From Rhea pennata (taxonomy: Eukaryota > Chordata > Aves > Rheiformes > Rheidae): 64,000 nucleotides of DNA. Shown one piece after another: positions 14,101-25,300 of this stretch. Below the pieces are notes generated by a model, which ran no database searches, was not told where the DNA came from, and worked only from the letters and a program-made list of their open reading frames with translations. The stretch covers positions 7,414,157 to 7,478,156 of the forward strand of contig NC_084687.1 of the NCBI RefSeq assembly GCF_028389875.1, written 5' to 3'. The stretch's first letter is position 1. Every line of letters begins with the position of its first letter. Position numbers and translations under genes: made by a program.

Positions 14101-14620
14101 TCATGTTGCTCTGACCACGGCAGACAGGCGACTGCGACCGTTAGGGGTGAGTTTCACCGCCAGCCTCGTCCCTGGCGAAGTCCTGCCACCACACGGCACC
14201 TTTTCCTCACGACTCGGACCGTCCTGCTCAGGAAAGCGCCGTTTCCTCAGAGAACGCCGGCGCCGAACAGCACCCCGCATCCCAGCATCCCGCCGAGGGC
14301 AGACCCTCCGCGGCAGGAACCGCCGTCGGGCGCTCCCGGCCGCTCCCGGGCCCCCGCCGCCCCGGCGCGTCACGGACCAGCCGCCCCGCTCCGCCTGAGG
14401 CCGGCCGGCCGGCCCGCGGCCCGCCCCGCGCGTCAGCAGCGACCCCGCGCTGGCTTCTTTCCTCGCCCGACGGCGGGTCAGCAGGCTAAACCACGCCGGA
14501 CCTGCTGCCTCGGCCGCAGCCCCCGCGCCGGACGGAGCGGCCCGGCCCGGCCTCTGCAGGGAACGGCGGGGCGTGGGAACACGGGGCAGGCGGAACTCAG
14601 ATGCGGGGCACGGGGCGCCG

Positions 14621-14666
14621 GGGGCGCACGGACACGGGGGGGGGGGGGCGCACGGACACGGGGGGG
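14621..14666. repeat. Two-copy GC-rich repeat around a G13 run
   Basis: The segment GGGGCGCACGGACACGGGG occurs twice, at 14621-14640 and about 14645-14664. The copies are joined by a run of 13 G at 14636-14648, a possible intrastrand G-quadruplex region just upstream of the CCAAT array. Confidence 0.8.
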
Positions 14667-14716
14667 CCGCGCGCGGTGAGGGGCACCGGGCCGCGCCCGC
14701 GGCCGCCCTGCCCGCG

Positions 14717-14735
14717 CCGGAAGTGACGCGCCAAT
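14717..14735 (+). promoter_or_regulatory. ETS motif next to a forward CCAAT box
   Basis: CCGGAAGTG (14717-14725, GABPA/ELK-type ETS consensus) runs into a CRE-like TGACGC half-site and is followed within 6 bp by CCAAT at 14731-14735. The spacing suggests a composite core-promoter element. Assignment is by motif only. Confidence 0.6.
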
Positions 14736-14826
14736 CACGGCACCCCACTCCCTCCGCGGCCGCCGCAAACAAAAGGGATTTGCAGCCCCCGCCCCGCCTC
14801 GCGCGTCCCGCCCCCTCCGTCGTCTG

Positions 14827-14967
14827 ATTGGCCGCCCTACCCGCCGCCGCCGCCTGATTGGCGGCTCGAAACGCCGCCGCCGCCGCCACCGCCCGGCCAG
14901 CACCCTGTCCCCGCCCCCCGGCGCGGCGGATTGGGCGGCGGGCGTGGCGGGCGGCGGCGCTGATTGG
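14827..14967 (-). promoter_or_regulatory. Array of four inverted CCAAT boxes (NF-Y type)
   Basis: ATTGG, the reverse of CCAAT, occurs at 14827-14831, 14857-14861, 14930-14934 and 14963-14967. Three of the four have the TGATTGGC flanks favoured by NF-Y (the first reads TGATTGGCCG). Spacings are 30, 73 and 33 bp, so two pairs each sit about three helical turns apart. GC boxes follow immediately. Such arrays are known from cell-cycle and housekeeping promoters. Confidence 0.7.
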
Positions 14968-15063
14968 CGGGCGCGCCGTCCCTCAAAAGGCGGGCGGCAA
15001 GGGGCGGAACCGGCTGGATGGGCGCGGGGCGGCGCGGAGCGGCGGCGGCGGCGGCGCCAGGTC

Positions 15064-15092
15064 GGGGCCGGGGCCGGGGCCGGGGCCGGGGG
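15064..15092 (+). repeat. (GGGGCC)4 plus GGGGG tract
   Basis: Four perfect GGGGCC hexamers (15064-15087) are followed by GGGGG, giving five G-runs of four or more bases separated by CC, a strong G-quadruplex pattern. The tract lies in the putative first exon or at the start of intron 1 of CTTNBP2NL. It is the same hexamer that expands in human C9orf72, here at a short length. Confidence 0.9.
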
Positions 15093-15140
15093 CGCCGGAG
15101 CGGGGCCTGCGCGCGGTGCGGCGCGGCGGCGGCGGGGGGG

Positions 15141-15176
15141 CCGTGCGTGCCCGTGCCCGTGCCCGTGCCCGTGCGC
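15141..15176 (+). repeat. (CCGTGC)n hexamer tract
   Basis: CCGTGC is repeated four to five times, with one shortened unit near the start, ending in a GCGCGC run. It lies about 50 bp downstream of the GGGGCC tract. Confidence 0.85.
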
Positions 15177-15219
15177 GCGGCCTCGGCCCGGCGCCGCCCC
15201 CTCGGGCGGGCCGCGGCAG

Positions 15220-17296
15220 GTGCGCGGGGCCCGCGGCGGCCGCCGGGGCCGGCCGCGCCGCTGGGGGCGAAGCTCGGGGCCCGCGGGGAGAGCGGGCGGA
15301 GGCGGAGCTGGCTCGGGGTGCGGGCGCAGGAGCGCGGTGGGCAGGAGGCGCGGGGGTCTCCGCTGCCGCGGACGGGCGAGTCGTGCCCCACAGAGCGCCG
15401 TACGGAGGCGGGCGGCGTTGGGCCGAGCGCTTGCGGATGTCCTGAAGCGTCGGGGCCGCAGTCGCTCCTGCGGGCGCCTCGAGCCGCGCGCCTCGGCTCC
15501 GCCGCTGAGCGCTGGCCGCGCGAGCCTTCGCCGGGGGCCGGGGGCCGAGGCCGAGCTCTCCGCGCGGGTGGCGCGCTGTGCGCGGTGCGAGCGGCGAGCC
15601 GTCTCGGGCGGTTCCGCAGTCGTCGTGGCACTGAGGAGCCACCCTAGTCCAGAAGCCTGTCGCTCCCCCCGCCCCGGTTCCTGAAGCGGCGGATGCCAGA
15701 GATAGCTTGCCTTGGTCCATTTGCTTGCACGGCTGTACGTGCACTTAAACTACTCTTGGTATTTCTCAAATACTTGGAAATAACTTTTTAGAAAGTTTCA
15801 CCTTTTTCATGGGCAGATATGGGTCTGCTGTGGAGAAAAACTCATTAACAGTCCATAGCAGAGCTGAAAGGAAGTTTGCCTTGAGGCAGGGAATAAGTAA
15901 TTATCTTTGTTTATGCTCTAAATGCTTGTTTATTGTCTAAAAATGGTGGTATATCGCAGACTCAGGGAAAATATTTATACCATCAGACTAAATAATGAAG
16001 TCCTTGTGGTTTGTGATCTCTGCATGATGTGCTGGTTAGGATATTTCACTGAATGGAAGCTGGTAGTATGCCTTGGATGTTTTCAGTTCTTGTTTACACT
16101 GCTGCGGAACTGTATCTCTTGTTTAGAGGTTTTTAAGTAATGGGCCAATTTCCCCAGCTGACAAGTGCAGATCTGCTTGGCAGAAATAGACTGTTTGCAA
16201 GGGGAACAACTGGCTAGATGAACAGGGTGGTGTGATACTAAGGAGAAATGGGAAGGGAGAAGGGGCACCTGATGGGAAAGAGGTCATGGAACCTATGATG
16301 TTGGAAGGCATGGAAGGGATTCAGATTTGAGTTGGGAAGGAAGAACTTACAGGTATGCGGTTATTAATTCTCTGAGCTGGAAATGCTGCTTGTTCTGGGA
16401 AATATATAACCTAAATTGAGCAGCATTGCTTTTTCTACGTTTTTTAGTTCTCCAGTATTGTGTGGCCCTAGAAGTGACAGATTTGGCATAACATGTACAG
16501 CTTTGTTATGGCAGGAGGTTTGCATGCAAGGTGACTGAAGCTGTGTCACTTACTACCAGTGTTTTAAGATGGGACTTGTTTGTTATGAAGCTGACTCAGG
16601 ATTATGGATGTAGAAGCGTATAATAAATAACATGGCTTATTTCTATTGCACTGCGGAAGTACCACTCACAATAGTAATGTTTAGAATCAAAATGGTTACT
16701 GCACAAGTTAATTGCTTTAAAATGTAGAGCTGCAGTAGGTAGCTGTCCTTGCTTTAAGAGTGTGCCTTTTGGTAGCTAAATGGGGTGATCTAGCTGCAAG
16801 TTTCTATGTCATCTTAATTTGAAAAAGTGCAAGCTTTGTTCATGTTTAAAGTCCATGTTCAAAATTTACTGGTGTTAATGTACTTAGATTATATACTTTG
16901 CTTTAAGATGGTAAAGAAAAACATCTCCTTTTTATTTCTAACTTACGACACTGCAAAACTAATACAACTTAATGATTATCTCAGGGAAAAAGAAGCTTGC
17001 TACTTCCCAGAAACACTGATTCAGTCTCAGCTTTTGTGAATGTAGTCTGAGCAAGACCTGACCTAGTGTTGAAATTAAGCCATGCATCTCCTGGGCACAC
17101 ACTGATGGTCCAGATATTTTAAATCTGTCCAGGAAAGTAGTGCAGCTCTCAAATGTGAGTACCAACTTAGGCATGGTAAATGTTAAAGCTAAAAACAAGC
17201 TGCCTCTTTTCTTGCTCTTTTTATTTATGTGTGTGTGTATGTATATATGTATGTATGTGATTATATATATATATGTATATATATAAAATGTTTTTT

Positions 17297-17327
<31 letters not shown>

Positions 17328-19267
17328 TCACATATATATATATATATGCATACATACACACATGCTAGTTTGCTTCTAGTTTGCTTCTATTATGCTGTCG
17401 TCTTTTATCTGCAAGATGGACAAGCTGTTAATCACTCCCTTCTGTCCTGTAGGAAATGGGATCCTAGCTAGCAAGTTTTTAGAGAGTGACAGACCTGTCA
17501 ACAGAAATATCCAAAGATGAGGGAGATGATGTGTTCCTGGTCCTGAACAGTTGTTTTCAGAGGTGTTTGCCACTGATTTAAAACTGGCTGTTACTGCTGA
17601 GCAGTGACCAACAATACAATGTTCCACTGAAACGTGATTTGAATCAGTATAGCAAGTATTTTAAGTTAGACTCTTGTATTAACTCTTGAACTTTTTTTTA
17701 AATCCTGGCAGACATTTATGGACTTACTGAGCAGTTTGTTGTCATGCATTTTCCTCTTGAATGTAAGTTAATGGCTGTGCAGTAAGAGTATACATGCAGA
17801 GCTGGCACATCTGTGCTGTCCTGCTATATTGTGTTTAAAATAAGCACAGTATCTCAAACAATTGTGATCACTTTCTGTTAAGCTTCATTTACTGGCCAGT
17901 GCCAATGGTAAGGCTGTCCAGAAAAATCCCTAAGAATCACTGCTGCTTTATGAAACTTCTGGTGAGACCTTGTGAGGAGCAAGGACGTGACTGCGTGGTG
18001 GGGGACTTCCATGGTTAGCAGGAGGGATTAAATGGACTTCGAATTTCTCTTACTTTATGAAGGCTACTTATTCTTTTCTACAAGGAGAACTTTCTGTTCC
18101 CAGCAATTGGAAAACTGCTTTGGCATAAACAAGACAGAACATGCGTTTGTGCATAATTCTCTGGAGGCACAGTTATGCAAATAGGTTGTAAAGTAGCAGT
18201 GACTTCAGAAAAATTAGTTTAGTTGAATGTTTTAGCTGGATAGATTTCTTTAGTAAAGGTCAAATTAACCCTTTAACTTTTGCTGGTAAAGTGAAGTTAA
18301 GTATCACTGAGTAGCTTGTTCATCCTGTAGTATTTTGATATTAATAGCTGCAAAAGATGGATGTGAATTGGATTAAGAAAAGATATATTTGATTATTGTC
18401 TTGCAGGGCACAAAAACTCTCATAACAGAGTACATTTTCACCAGAGGCTTTTAATTCATAAAAATTGATTAAATTATTGCCTTTGTTAATAAAATGTAAT
18501 ACAGAGCCTCATCTCTAGGTGATGTTAACACACATCAACAAAATAAAATACAGAAAATTAACAAGCTTTCTGTATGTGGATTTCAAATGATGGGTCTTCC
18601 TTCTGATCTGTGTAATAAAATTGTATTTCACAAGTAGGGACGATATTGAATCGGTTTGAAATAATAGTAATTAAATGTGTGTTTTTGTGGCTGCTTTTTT
18701 AGAATGGCTTGGGCCTGTTCCATAAGTAATGCATAATGGCGTTCCTAAGAAGCGTTTGGAGTGCTGAAATGTTAACTTTACCATTAAATTTGTGGAACAT
18801 GGCCTGGTTTAGACTACCTTAATCATTGTTCTTCAGTAGTGGTTTTAAAACTTGAACATGTGTGCCTGAACTGAGCATGTGATTAAGTTCAGTGTGGTGT
18901 TTGCAGCTGTGTGATCCAAATGTGTTATCCAAAGTTGTATGGCTTTTAAATATCCATATTATTTCCTCTCCTATTAACTTTGGCTACTTCTTAGTGAATA
19001 TTGTACTGTCATTTTAGCCCTTTCTGCCTGCACCATCTGGGTATGCATATGTTCATGGCCCCTCGGGAAAAGGTGGAAAATGAATCTTCTGCAGCTTGTC
19101 TTGGAGGTTAAAGAGAAAATGCTGGCGTGGTGTGTTCTGCCCTTCCTCTCAGAACAGTTGTAGTGTGGGCAAACTGGAAGCTCAAGTTAAACAATTATAT
19201 GTTGTAACTTAGTACATTGATTTTGATATACTGATAAATACTCAGTAAACAATTATCTATTTTTCAG
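15220..19267 (+). other. CTTNBP2NL: CTTNBP2NL 5' intron region
   Basis: This is the interval between the candidate first exon and the first coding exon. CpG density falls abruptly after about 15700 and the rest is AT-rich. It ends in a T-rich tract followed by TTTTCAG. Apart from the TG/TA/CA repeat at 17226-17366 I see nothing gene-like in it. Confidence 0.6.
17226..17366. repeat. Compound TG/TA/CA microsatellite, imperfect palindrome
   Basis: A (TG)n and TATG-rich left part passes into (TA)n blocks and ends in (CA)n and CATA-rich sequence. The right half is therefore roughly the reverse complement of the left, and the tract could extrude as a cruciform. It lies within the 5' intron of CTTNBP2NL. 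Confidence 0.9.
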
Positions 19268-19276
19268 ATTTTCAGG

Positions 19277-19375
19277 ATGAATCTAGAAAAACTCAGCAAA
19301 CCAGAACTACTGACGCTGTTTAGCATTCTTGAGGGAGAATTAGAAGCAAGAGATCTTGTCATAGAAGCCTTAAAG
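19277..19375 (+). CDS. CTTNBP2NL: CTTNBP2NL coding exon 1 (residues 1-33)
   Basis: The exon encodes MNLEKLSKPELLTLFSILEG and continues to EALK, the start of the CortBP2 N-terminal domain. It is preceded by a pyrimidine-rich acceptor; the AG is at 19266-19267, with an alternative AG at 19274-19275. It ends at AAG/GTATGT in phase 0. The ATG at 19277 is chosen because the following residues match the conserved family N-terminus and no in-frame coding continues upstream. The domain is helical and begins the long N-terminal coiled-coil region. Confidence 0.95.
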
Positions 19376-22300
19376 GTATGTTGTCTCTTTTGTTTCTATC
19401 ATGAGACTTTCAACAATAGTACTGTAGGTTCTACAGAATGGTTGCATCCAAGATAAAGTTCAGAAGCAGACTTATTAGTGTCAGAATTTCATCTTAATAT
19501 CAACGTGTTATATAATGAATGCTGTATATCACTTTACATCTTGGAATTCATTATTGAAAGCTGATTTCAAGAAAGAGTATTTCAATGTTTAGATGCAGCC
19601 ATATGGGTTTGCCATCATCCTTCCTGATAAAGGACTGAGGATTTATGTAACCGAGAGAAATGAAAAGGGTCTATCAGACTTACTTTGGTTGTGTTCTTCT
19701 TTAGTAAGAAGGTTTTTTTTAAAGCAGAACATCATCTTGACAGGAGGGATCAGATTAGTCTTTTGCTGAGCATAGTGTTACACTAAAAAAAGCATCCATG
19801 GCTTTGTATCGTACTAAGTCAGTGTAAGCTGGCATTGTTGCTGAGGGAAGTAGACCTGTGTGCCTTGCTGCCTTTTTTTTTTCCCCCTCCTTTTGCTGGT
19901 ACAAGCATTAGTGTAACCTTGCAAAGAGCTAGACTTGGATCTGATACCAGCTAGAACTAGTGCAACAAATAAGTTGGTTTCAACCCATGTCAGGTCCCAA
20001 GTGCAGCTGACATTGTGATAGTGTGAATGCTTGTGATGGGACATGACAGGGGTGGTGTAGGAGCAAGTGGGACCACTTCTTGCAGGAGAGTTCATGCTGT
20101 GTGAAACTGGGGCCTGCACAATGTTAGTGTATGTGAGTCAGAAACGCTGCACTGGATCTGCACAGGTCGGGTCTGCAGAGCTCCAGAGGGCTCCGTGCTG
20201 ATGTTCCTCTTGTTCAGGCAGTATAGGTCATGGGACCATGGGCCGTAGTCAGTTAGGGGTGTTACTGTTGAGTTTAGAAAATATTTTCAAAAAAAGTAGG
20301 CTGCCTAGTTGACAGAGTAAAGTGGAATTCTGTTTACCCTTAAGAAAGTGAACAACATCCCTTTTGTTTCGTAACTTTCTTGTTACTTGTTTTTTGTATT
20401 TGGTGATTAAAGACCTGATGTGTCTCTGGCTATATGTTGATGGACAGAAGCAGTAGTTTCTAGGTGCAAAATTTGTTTCCATTTGGCTAGATTGTATTTT
20501 ATCCTTTTAGATTCAGGACTTCGTCTTTATTGTTGCGGTTAACCTTGGGAGACTACCATGGTGTTTGATAGTAGCTGAGGGAATTACACTTGTCAGCTCT
20601 TTAAATTTCATGTGGTGTGGTTTTTAAGTACATTCTCTGGGATTTGCATAGGCTTCCAGTTTGTTTTTGAGTGCTGAAGAAGCTAATTTTGATCTGTAAA
20701 ATCACTTGTGTGTTGGTCTTTTCTAACTGAGATTGCACCTTTTCTTTATACCCTGACAGCAGCAGTTATGTGACTGCAGTGATGATCTCAGCTCCAAAAT
20801 GGACTCCCTTTTGTCACTCCATCCAGACCTGTTCCTCTAGGTGTGCATTAAAGTGGATCTGTTTGATGCACCTTCTGAAGGGATAATCATTCCTGTTCTG
20901 TCATGCTGTATTTAATGAAGTGAAAATGTTCTTAAGAGAATTATTAAGGTATTTTGTGGATATTCTTCCACTAGTAATTTGATATATTGCTTGCTAGGGC
21001 TTACAGTTTGGAATACCCAAGTCCTGTTCTAGGCTGAGCTAATATTCTGGTTGTTGGCCTACTTTTTTAATAGCTAATTTTGGTATGTCAAAGCGATACT
21101 ATTGTTTTCCTCCGCTGCTTTGAGTCTTGAGGATGGGGGCTGGGGGTTTGTATGTACCTTTTCATTTTCAGCCTTGCTCGTTCTGTCTTGTAGATTTAAT
21201 TAGTTCAGACCTAAGTTTCTTGTTTGTTCTCTCTTCTGATGGTTGGAAAAAAAATAAAAGCTCTGCAAAGATCTATCTTCCTTTAAAAATGGTAGTGGAA
21301 GATCCGTGCTACCTTAACATCAGTAAATATGTAACTTGAAATAGTGCACAAAGAGCTTAATTTTATAGTACATGTGTGGACTCTACCTTCAAGTTCAGAT
21401 ATGATGCCATCACTGAGATGAAAGCCTCAGGAATGTTCATTAGCCATTCAGTAACATTGAACTTAAGAGAAACTGGAGTGGTATGAAGGATGGGAGAGGT
21501 GGATTTTTAAGAAATGAGTTGTGATAGTGTTCAGTATTGAAGGGTTCTTCCAGAAGACCTATGACTGCTCATAATGTTTAAGCTTTCAGGTGTTTCTGAA
21601 GAGGACTGGCAGCTTGCAGGCCTGAGAGCTGCAGTGGCTTAGTCTTGTTTCAGATGTCTGTGGCTTAATCCCAAATGAGAACTGAAGGGGAGGGGAACCT
21701 CCTCTGAAACAGGACACCTGTGTGTTTATTGTGATCTCTTTTTCTGCTTTTAAGCAATCTTTTTATTTTATTGTTACTTTCTAAGTGGTGTCTAAAAGAC
21801 TTAGCTCTTCTTTTTAGACTAGGTTTTTAGAGTAGACTTGCAAATTCTTGTCTATCTTGATCAATCTTATTTTGATAACATGTTCTGACACAAATAAAAG
21901 TATAGTTTTAATACTGCATTTTGAAGTCATATAATAGAGTACAGAGATTGATACAAAAGAGTGCAGCTCCAAAATGCGACTTCTTAATGAATACCTTTGA
22001 ATAATGTACTGCTATTATCTTTTCAGTTGAAGTTTAACTGATAGTTCCCTCTGGCATGGAGAATGTAATAGTTAAAATACCTTTTTAACATAACTTGTCA
22101 AGTTCACATAGCTGAGAAGAAATTAAATGAAACTGTAACCTATGCTGGATAATTATCTGGTATGAAATACAAAACTAATCAAAGGTTGGTGCTTTTTTTG
22201 TACCTCTGTAAAGGATACACTAATGTCTCATTTTAAGAATACAAAGAAATTTGGAGGTAGTAGGAAAATGTCAATAAAAGGTTCAAATTAGAATTGGTTC

Positions 22301-25300
22301 TGGCTGCTTGCAGTCTTGCTTCCAGATCACTACCCTATAGGAAAATGAGACCTTCTCTCTGCAGTTGTCTTGAATCTGTAGTGAATGGTGAAATATTGAA
22401 GATCTCCCAGCTGTGTTCAGTTATTCATGCCTAAAAGCTAGGTTTAGTAATGTTGCCGCTCAAGTCCAGCTCTGTACTGGCAGTGCAGTGTTGCCCTTTT
22501 AAACATTGCATATGTTAAAGGAAAAAAAAAACTCATGTAATCACTTATTCTAGTAGCTGGACGGAGTTTCAGTGGTAGGAAATTCTTAGCCTTGCTTTGT
22601 CTATATATTTAGAATCTACAAGGAAATAAATTCTAGCTTCATTGTGCTTTCCCTTTTGTTTACTTATAGTAACTGTGGTAACCATTTTAAAATGCTTCAC
22701 CCACAGAAATATTTTTAGTGTGTGATGTATTTAAAGGAAAACTCACCTCAGTAATCTGTTTACTCCTGTTCTGATAAATACAAAACTGCTGCTGTGAAGG
22801 AAAAGTCCTCTAAGACTGAATTGAAGATTGAACTTGAGAGGAGTTAATTTGTATACACTGGATAAATCAAGCTATAACCTCTGCTAAGAGGAGTCAAAGC
22901 ATCGAGGGCTGATGAAAGCATTTGCCCACTTCAAACACTGCTAAACCATCTCACTTGGGGTCTTACAGCTGTCTCTTTTCTCTTACTTGTTTAGAGTAAT
23001 ACGTTCTGCCTCTGCAGTCAGATTTCTTTTGAGGCCCAGTAGTTTTATATGAAGTGCATATGTATGTAGGAAAGAGGCAGTGGGCATGCTGAAGTTCTCT
23101 AGAATATGGCATAATCTTTAAAATACTGGTAGAATTTTTCTACGGCAGTTGCATTAGGCAAATATATGTCCATGGTTAAAAATCGAGTTGCTTTGTTGTT
23201 GTTGTTAACCTAGTGTTGGTTATTGAAGAAAGAAAAGTGCATTTCCTGTTGTGGGCTTATTTGCTTCTAATTAAGATTTAAGTGCATCTAAAACTTCTGT
23301 TTTTTTGAGACATGTCCTGTGCTGTATTGTTATAGGAAGGAACAAGGACTGGCATGAAAAACTGCCTTCAGCTGAGAACTTGTAACTCAACTTTAGTATG
23401 GTCTGCAATCACTGATATTCCTGCCTGCTTAAGAAATCTGGCATTTAGTAGTACCCATGCATGCAGATGACAAATCCTAAAATAGTTCATCTCTCCCTCA
23501 TGTTACCAGGCCACTTGTTTGCTGGCACCAGCCCTGTTTTTTGCTGTGGCACTGGCTTTTCAGGAACTGGTTGCTTAGTTTGCTCCTTCACTGTCCTCCT
23601 CCTCTTCACCTCCCCTCCCCAAAATTTTATGCTTTCTGCTGTGGGTAGTCTATTTGCGCTGCTTCTAGAGGCAGGATCCTTCCACTCCTGTACGAAGAGA
23701 AAAGGGGTGCTTCGGTTTATAAAGAGCAGTGCGATAGGTCGCCTCACATCAGTGCTGCTGCTTCTCTGGCTGCCTGCCTTCTGTCGCTGTTCTCCTATGG
23801 CGTGCTTTCTCTTGCGGTGTTTTTAATTGCGATAGGTGCTCGTCATAGAGACTTTCTTCCCACACGCTTGCCATGGACCCGGTCCTTACAGGTGAAGTCC
23901 ACTCCGAATTGCAATGTTACTCCAATTCCAGGTAGAGATACTAGTCTAAAGGACTAAGTGAACACATTTACTGTGTTAAAAATACTTTTTCCAGTGCTTC
24001 AGTTTTTTCCTTCTTTATTTATACCTTGATACCTCTGAAAAAAAAAATTGCTTGAAAATACCTTCCTGAGCACTACACAAATGTCAATGTTCTCCTCAGA
24101 ACATACCTTAAATGTCACTTCTTATTGTGCTCCTTTTTCTGTAGTTACAATCACATTTAAATCATCCAAAAGCAGATGCTGTCAGAGTTACCTGAGTAAC
24201 ACGAAGGGCTAGGTTGTCAGTCCTTCTGACAACCTGGAGAAAGGGTTGCCCATGTCAGCTACAAATTAGTCATCTGAATTGCACACCATGGCTGAAAAAA
24301 ATCAATGTTTAAATAAATCTCTACTGATACATTAGAGCACTTTGTGCCCTTTCCCCCAATTTTTATCAGAATTCCCCATACACTAAAAATAGTTCTGTTT
24401 AGTTTTAGATAACAACTTTCTGGCTTATTTCTTTAGTATTAAGCTTTTAGGCAATTTAATACTACAGTAGAAACAGACTATTTTGCATTGACGACTGAGA
24501 GCTGGGTATTCATTGCTTTACTTCTGAATTCTGTAAGCCACTCTATAAAGCAGCATTAATGCGTTGCAAAGTTAAGTGTTCGTTTGTCAGTAGACTTGGA
24601 GATTAATTTATGGTGCAGTTCCAAAAACAGTATCTACCTCTTGTTTAAATAAAAAACTTCAGTAATATAAAACCTTACTACAGATGCTAGTAAATCTTTC
24701 ACAGATGGGGCTTTTTGCATAGCTTATAAAGCAGCTTGGGTCTAGCAGGACTCCAGTGTGTGCTCCCTTCTGGAATGCAGTTTTTCTTACTGCTTTTCTT
24801 TTGAGGGGGAACTTACTTGCCTTTGCTTTTGTTCTCTGATATTTTTAGATTCTCTGGTCCCTCCTAATACCTAGATAGGCTCTGAACAAGGAAGAGAAGT
24901 GCGGGAATGGCTCCAGGTTTGCGTTGCCACCCAGATACCTTTGGGTGCCGTGCTGAGGAGTGACCAAAGGGCAGTCTGCGTGCCAGGCTGCTCCTGGGGC
25001 CGAGTTACGCTCACGCACTGCGGCCCTGAGCTCACTGGGACCCATGCAAAAGCTACCTGCTGAAAAAATGCCATTTTGTGCTGCTTAGTATTTGTTAAGA
25101 GCATTTCTTAACCTTTTCAAAGTCAGTATTACACGGGCAAATCTGGTGGCTCTTGTTTATCTGGCTTGTTTATATGATAAAGCAAATACTGTATTTGTTA
25201 CAAATACTATAATTTCTGCTGTGCAGATCTTTCCTAGTGGTCACTTCAGATCTGGAGGTGAAGTTAATGCAAGACTCGATCCTGCTCCAACCTTTGGATA

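Larger units (their letters stand above)
14980..15219 (+). other. CTTNBP2NL: Candidate 5' untranslated exon 1
   Basis: A 5' exon must lie in the CpG island because the first coding exon begins only about 9 bases before its ATG. A plausible donor is CAG/GTGCGC with the exon ending at 15219; a weaker alternative is CCAG/GTCGGG ending at 15060. Both boundaries are guesses from consensus, and a further untranslated exon before 19268 cannot be excluded. Confidence 0.3.
14140..15700 (+). promoter_or_regulatory. CTTNBP2NL: CpG-island promoter of CTTNBP2NL
   Basis: A sharply bounded, very GC- and CpG-rich block lies directly upstream of the first coding exon of CTTNBP2NL, with AT-rich DNA on both sides. 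It contains an ETS-type CCGGAAGTG motif, five CCAAT boxes and several GC boxes (GGGCGG) just downstream of them. There is no clear TATA box. This is the usual layout of a broadly expressed TATA-less promoter. The transcription start probably lies near 14980-15060, just downstream of the CCAAT/GC-box cluster; its exact position and the presence of upstream antisense transcription are not determinable here. Confidence 0.85.

Noticed and set aside
14837-15744. Long overlapping frames on both strands of the CTTNBP2NL CpG island
   Set aside because: Ala/Arg/Gly/Pro-rich frames are open in nearly all registers because the island lacks AT-rich stop codons.
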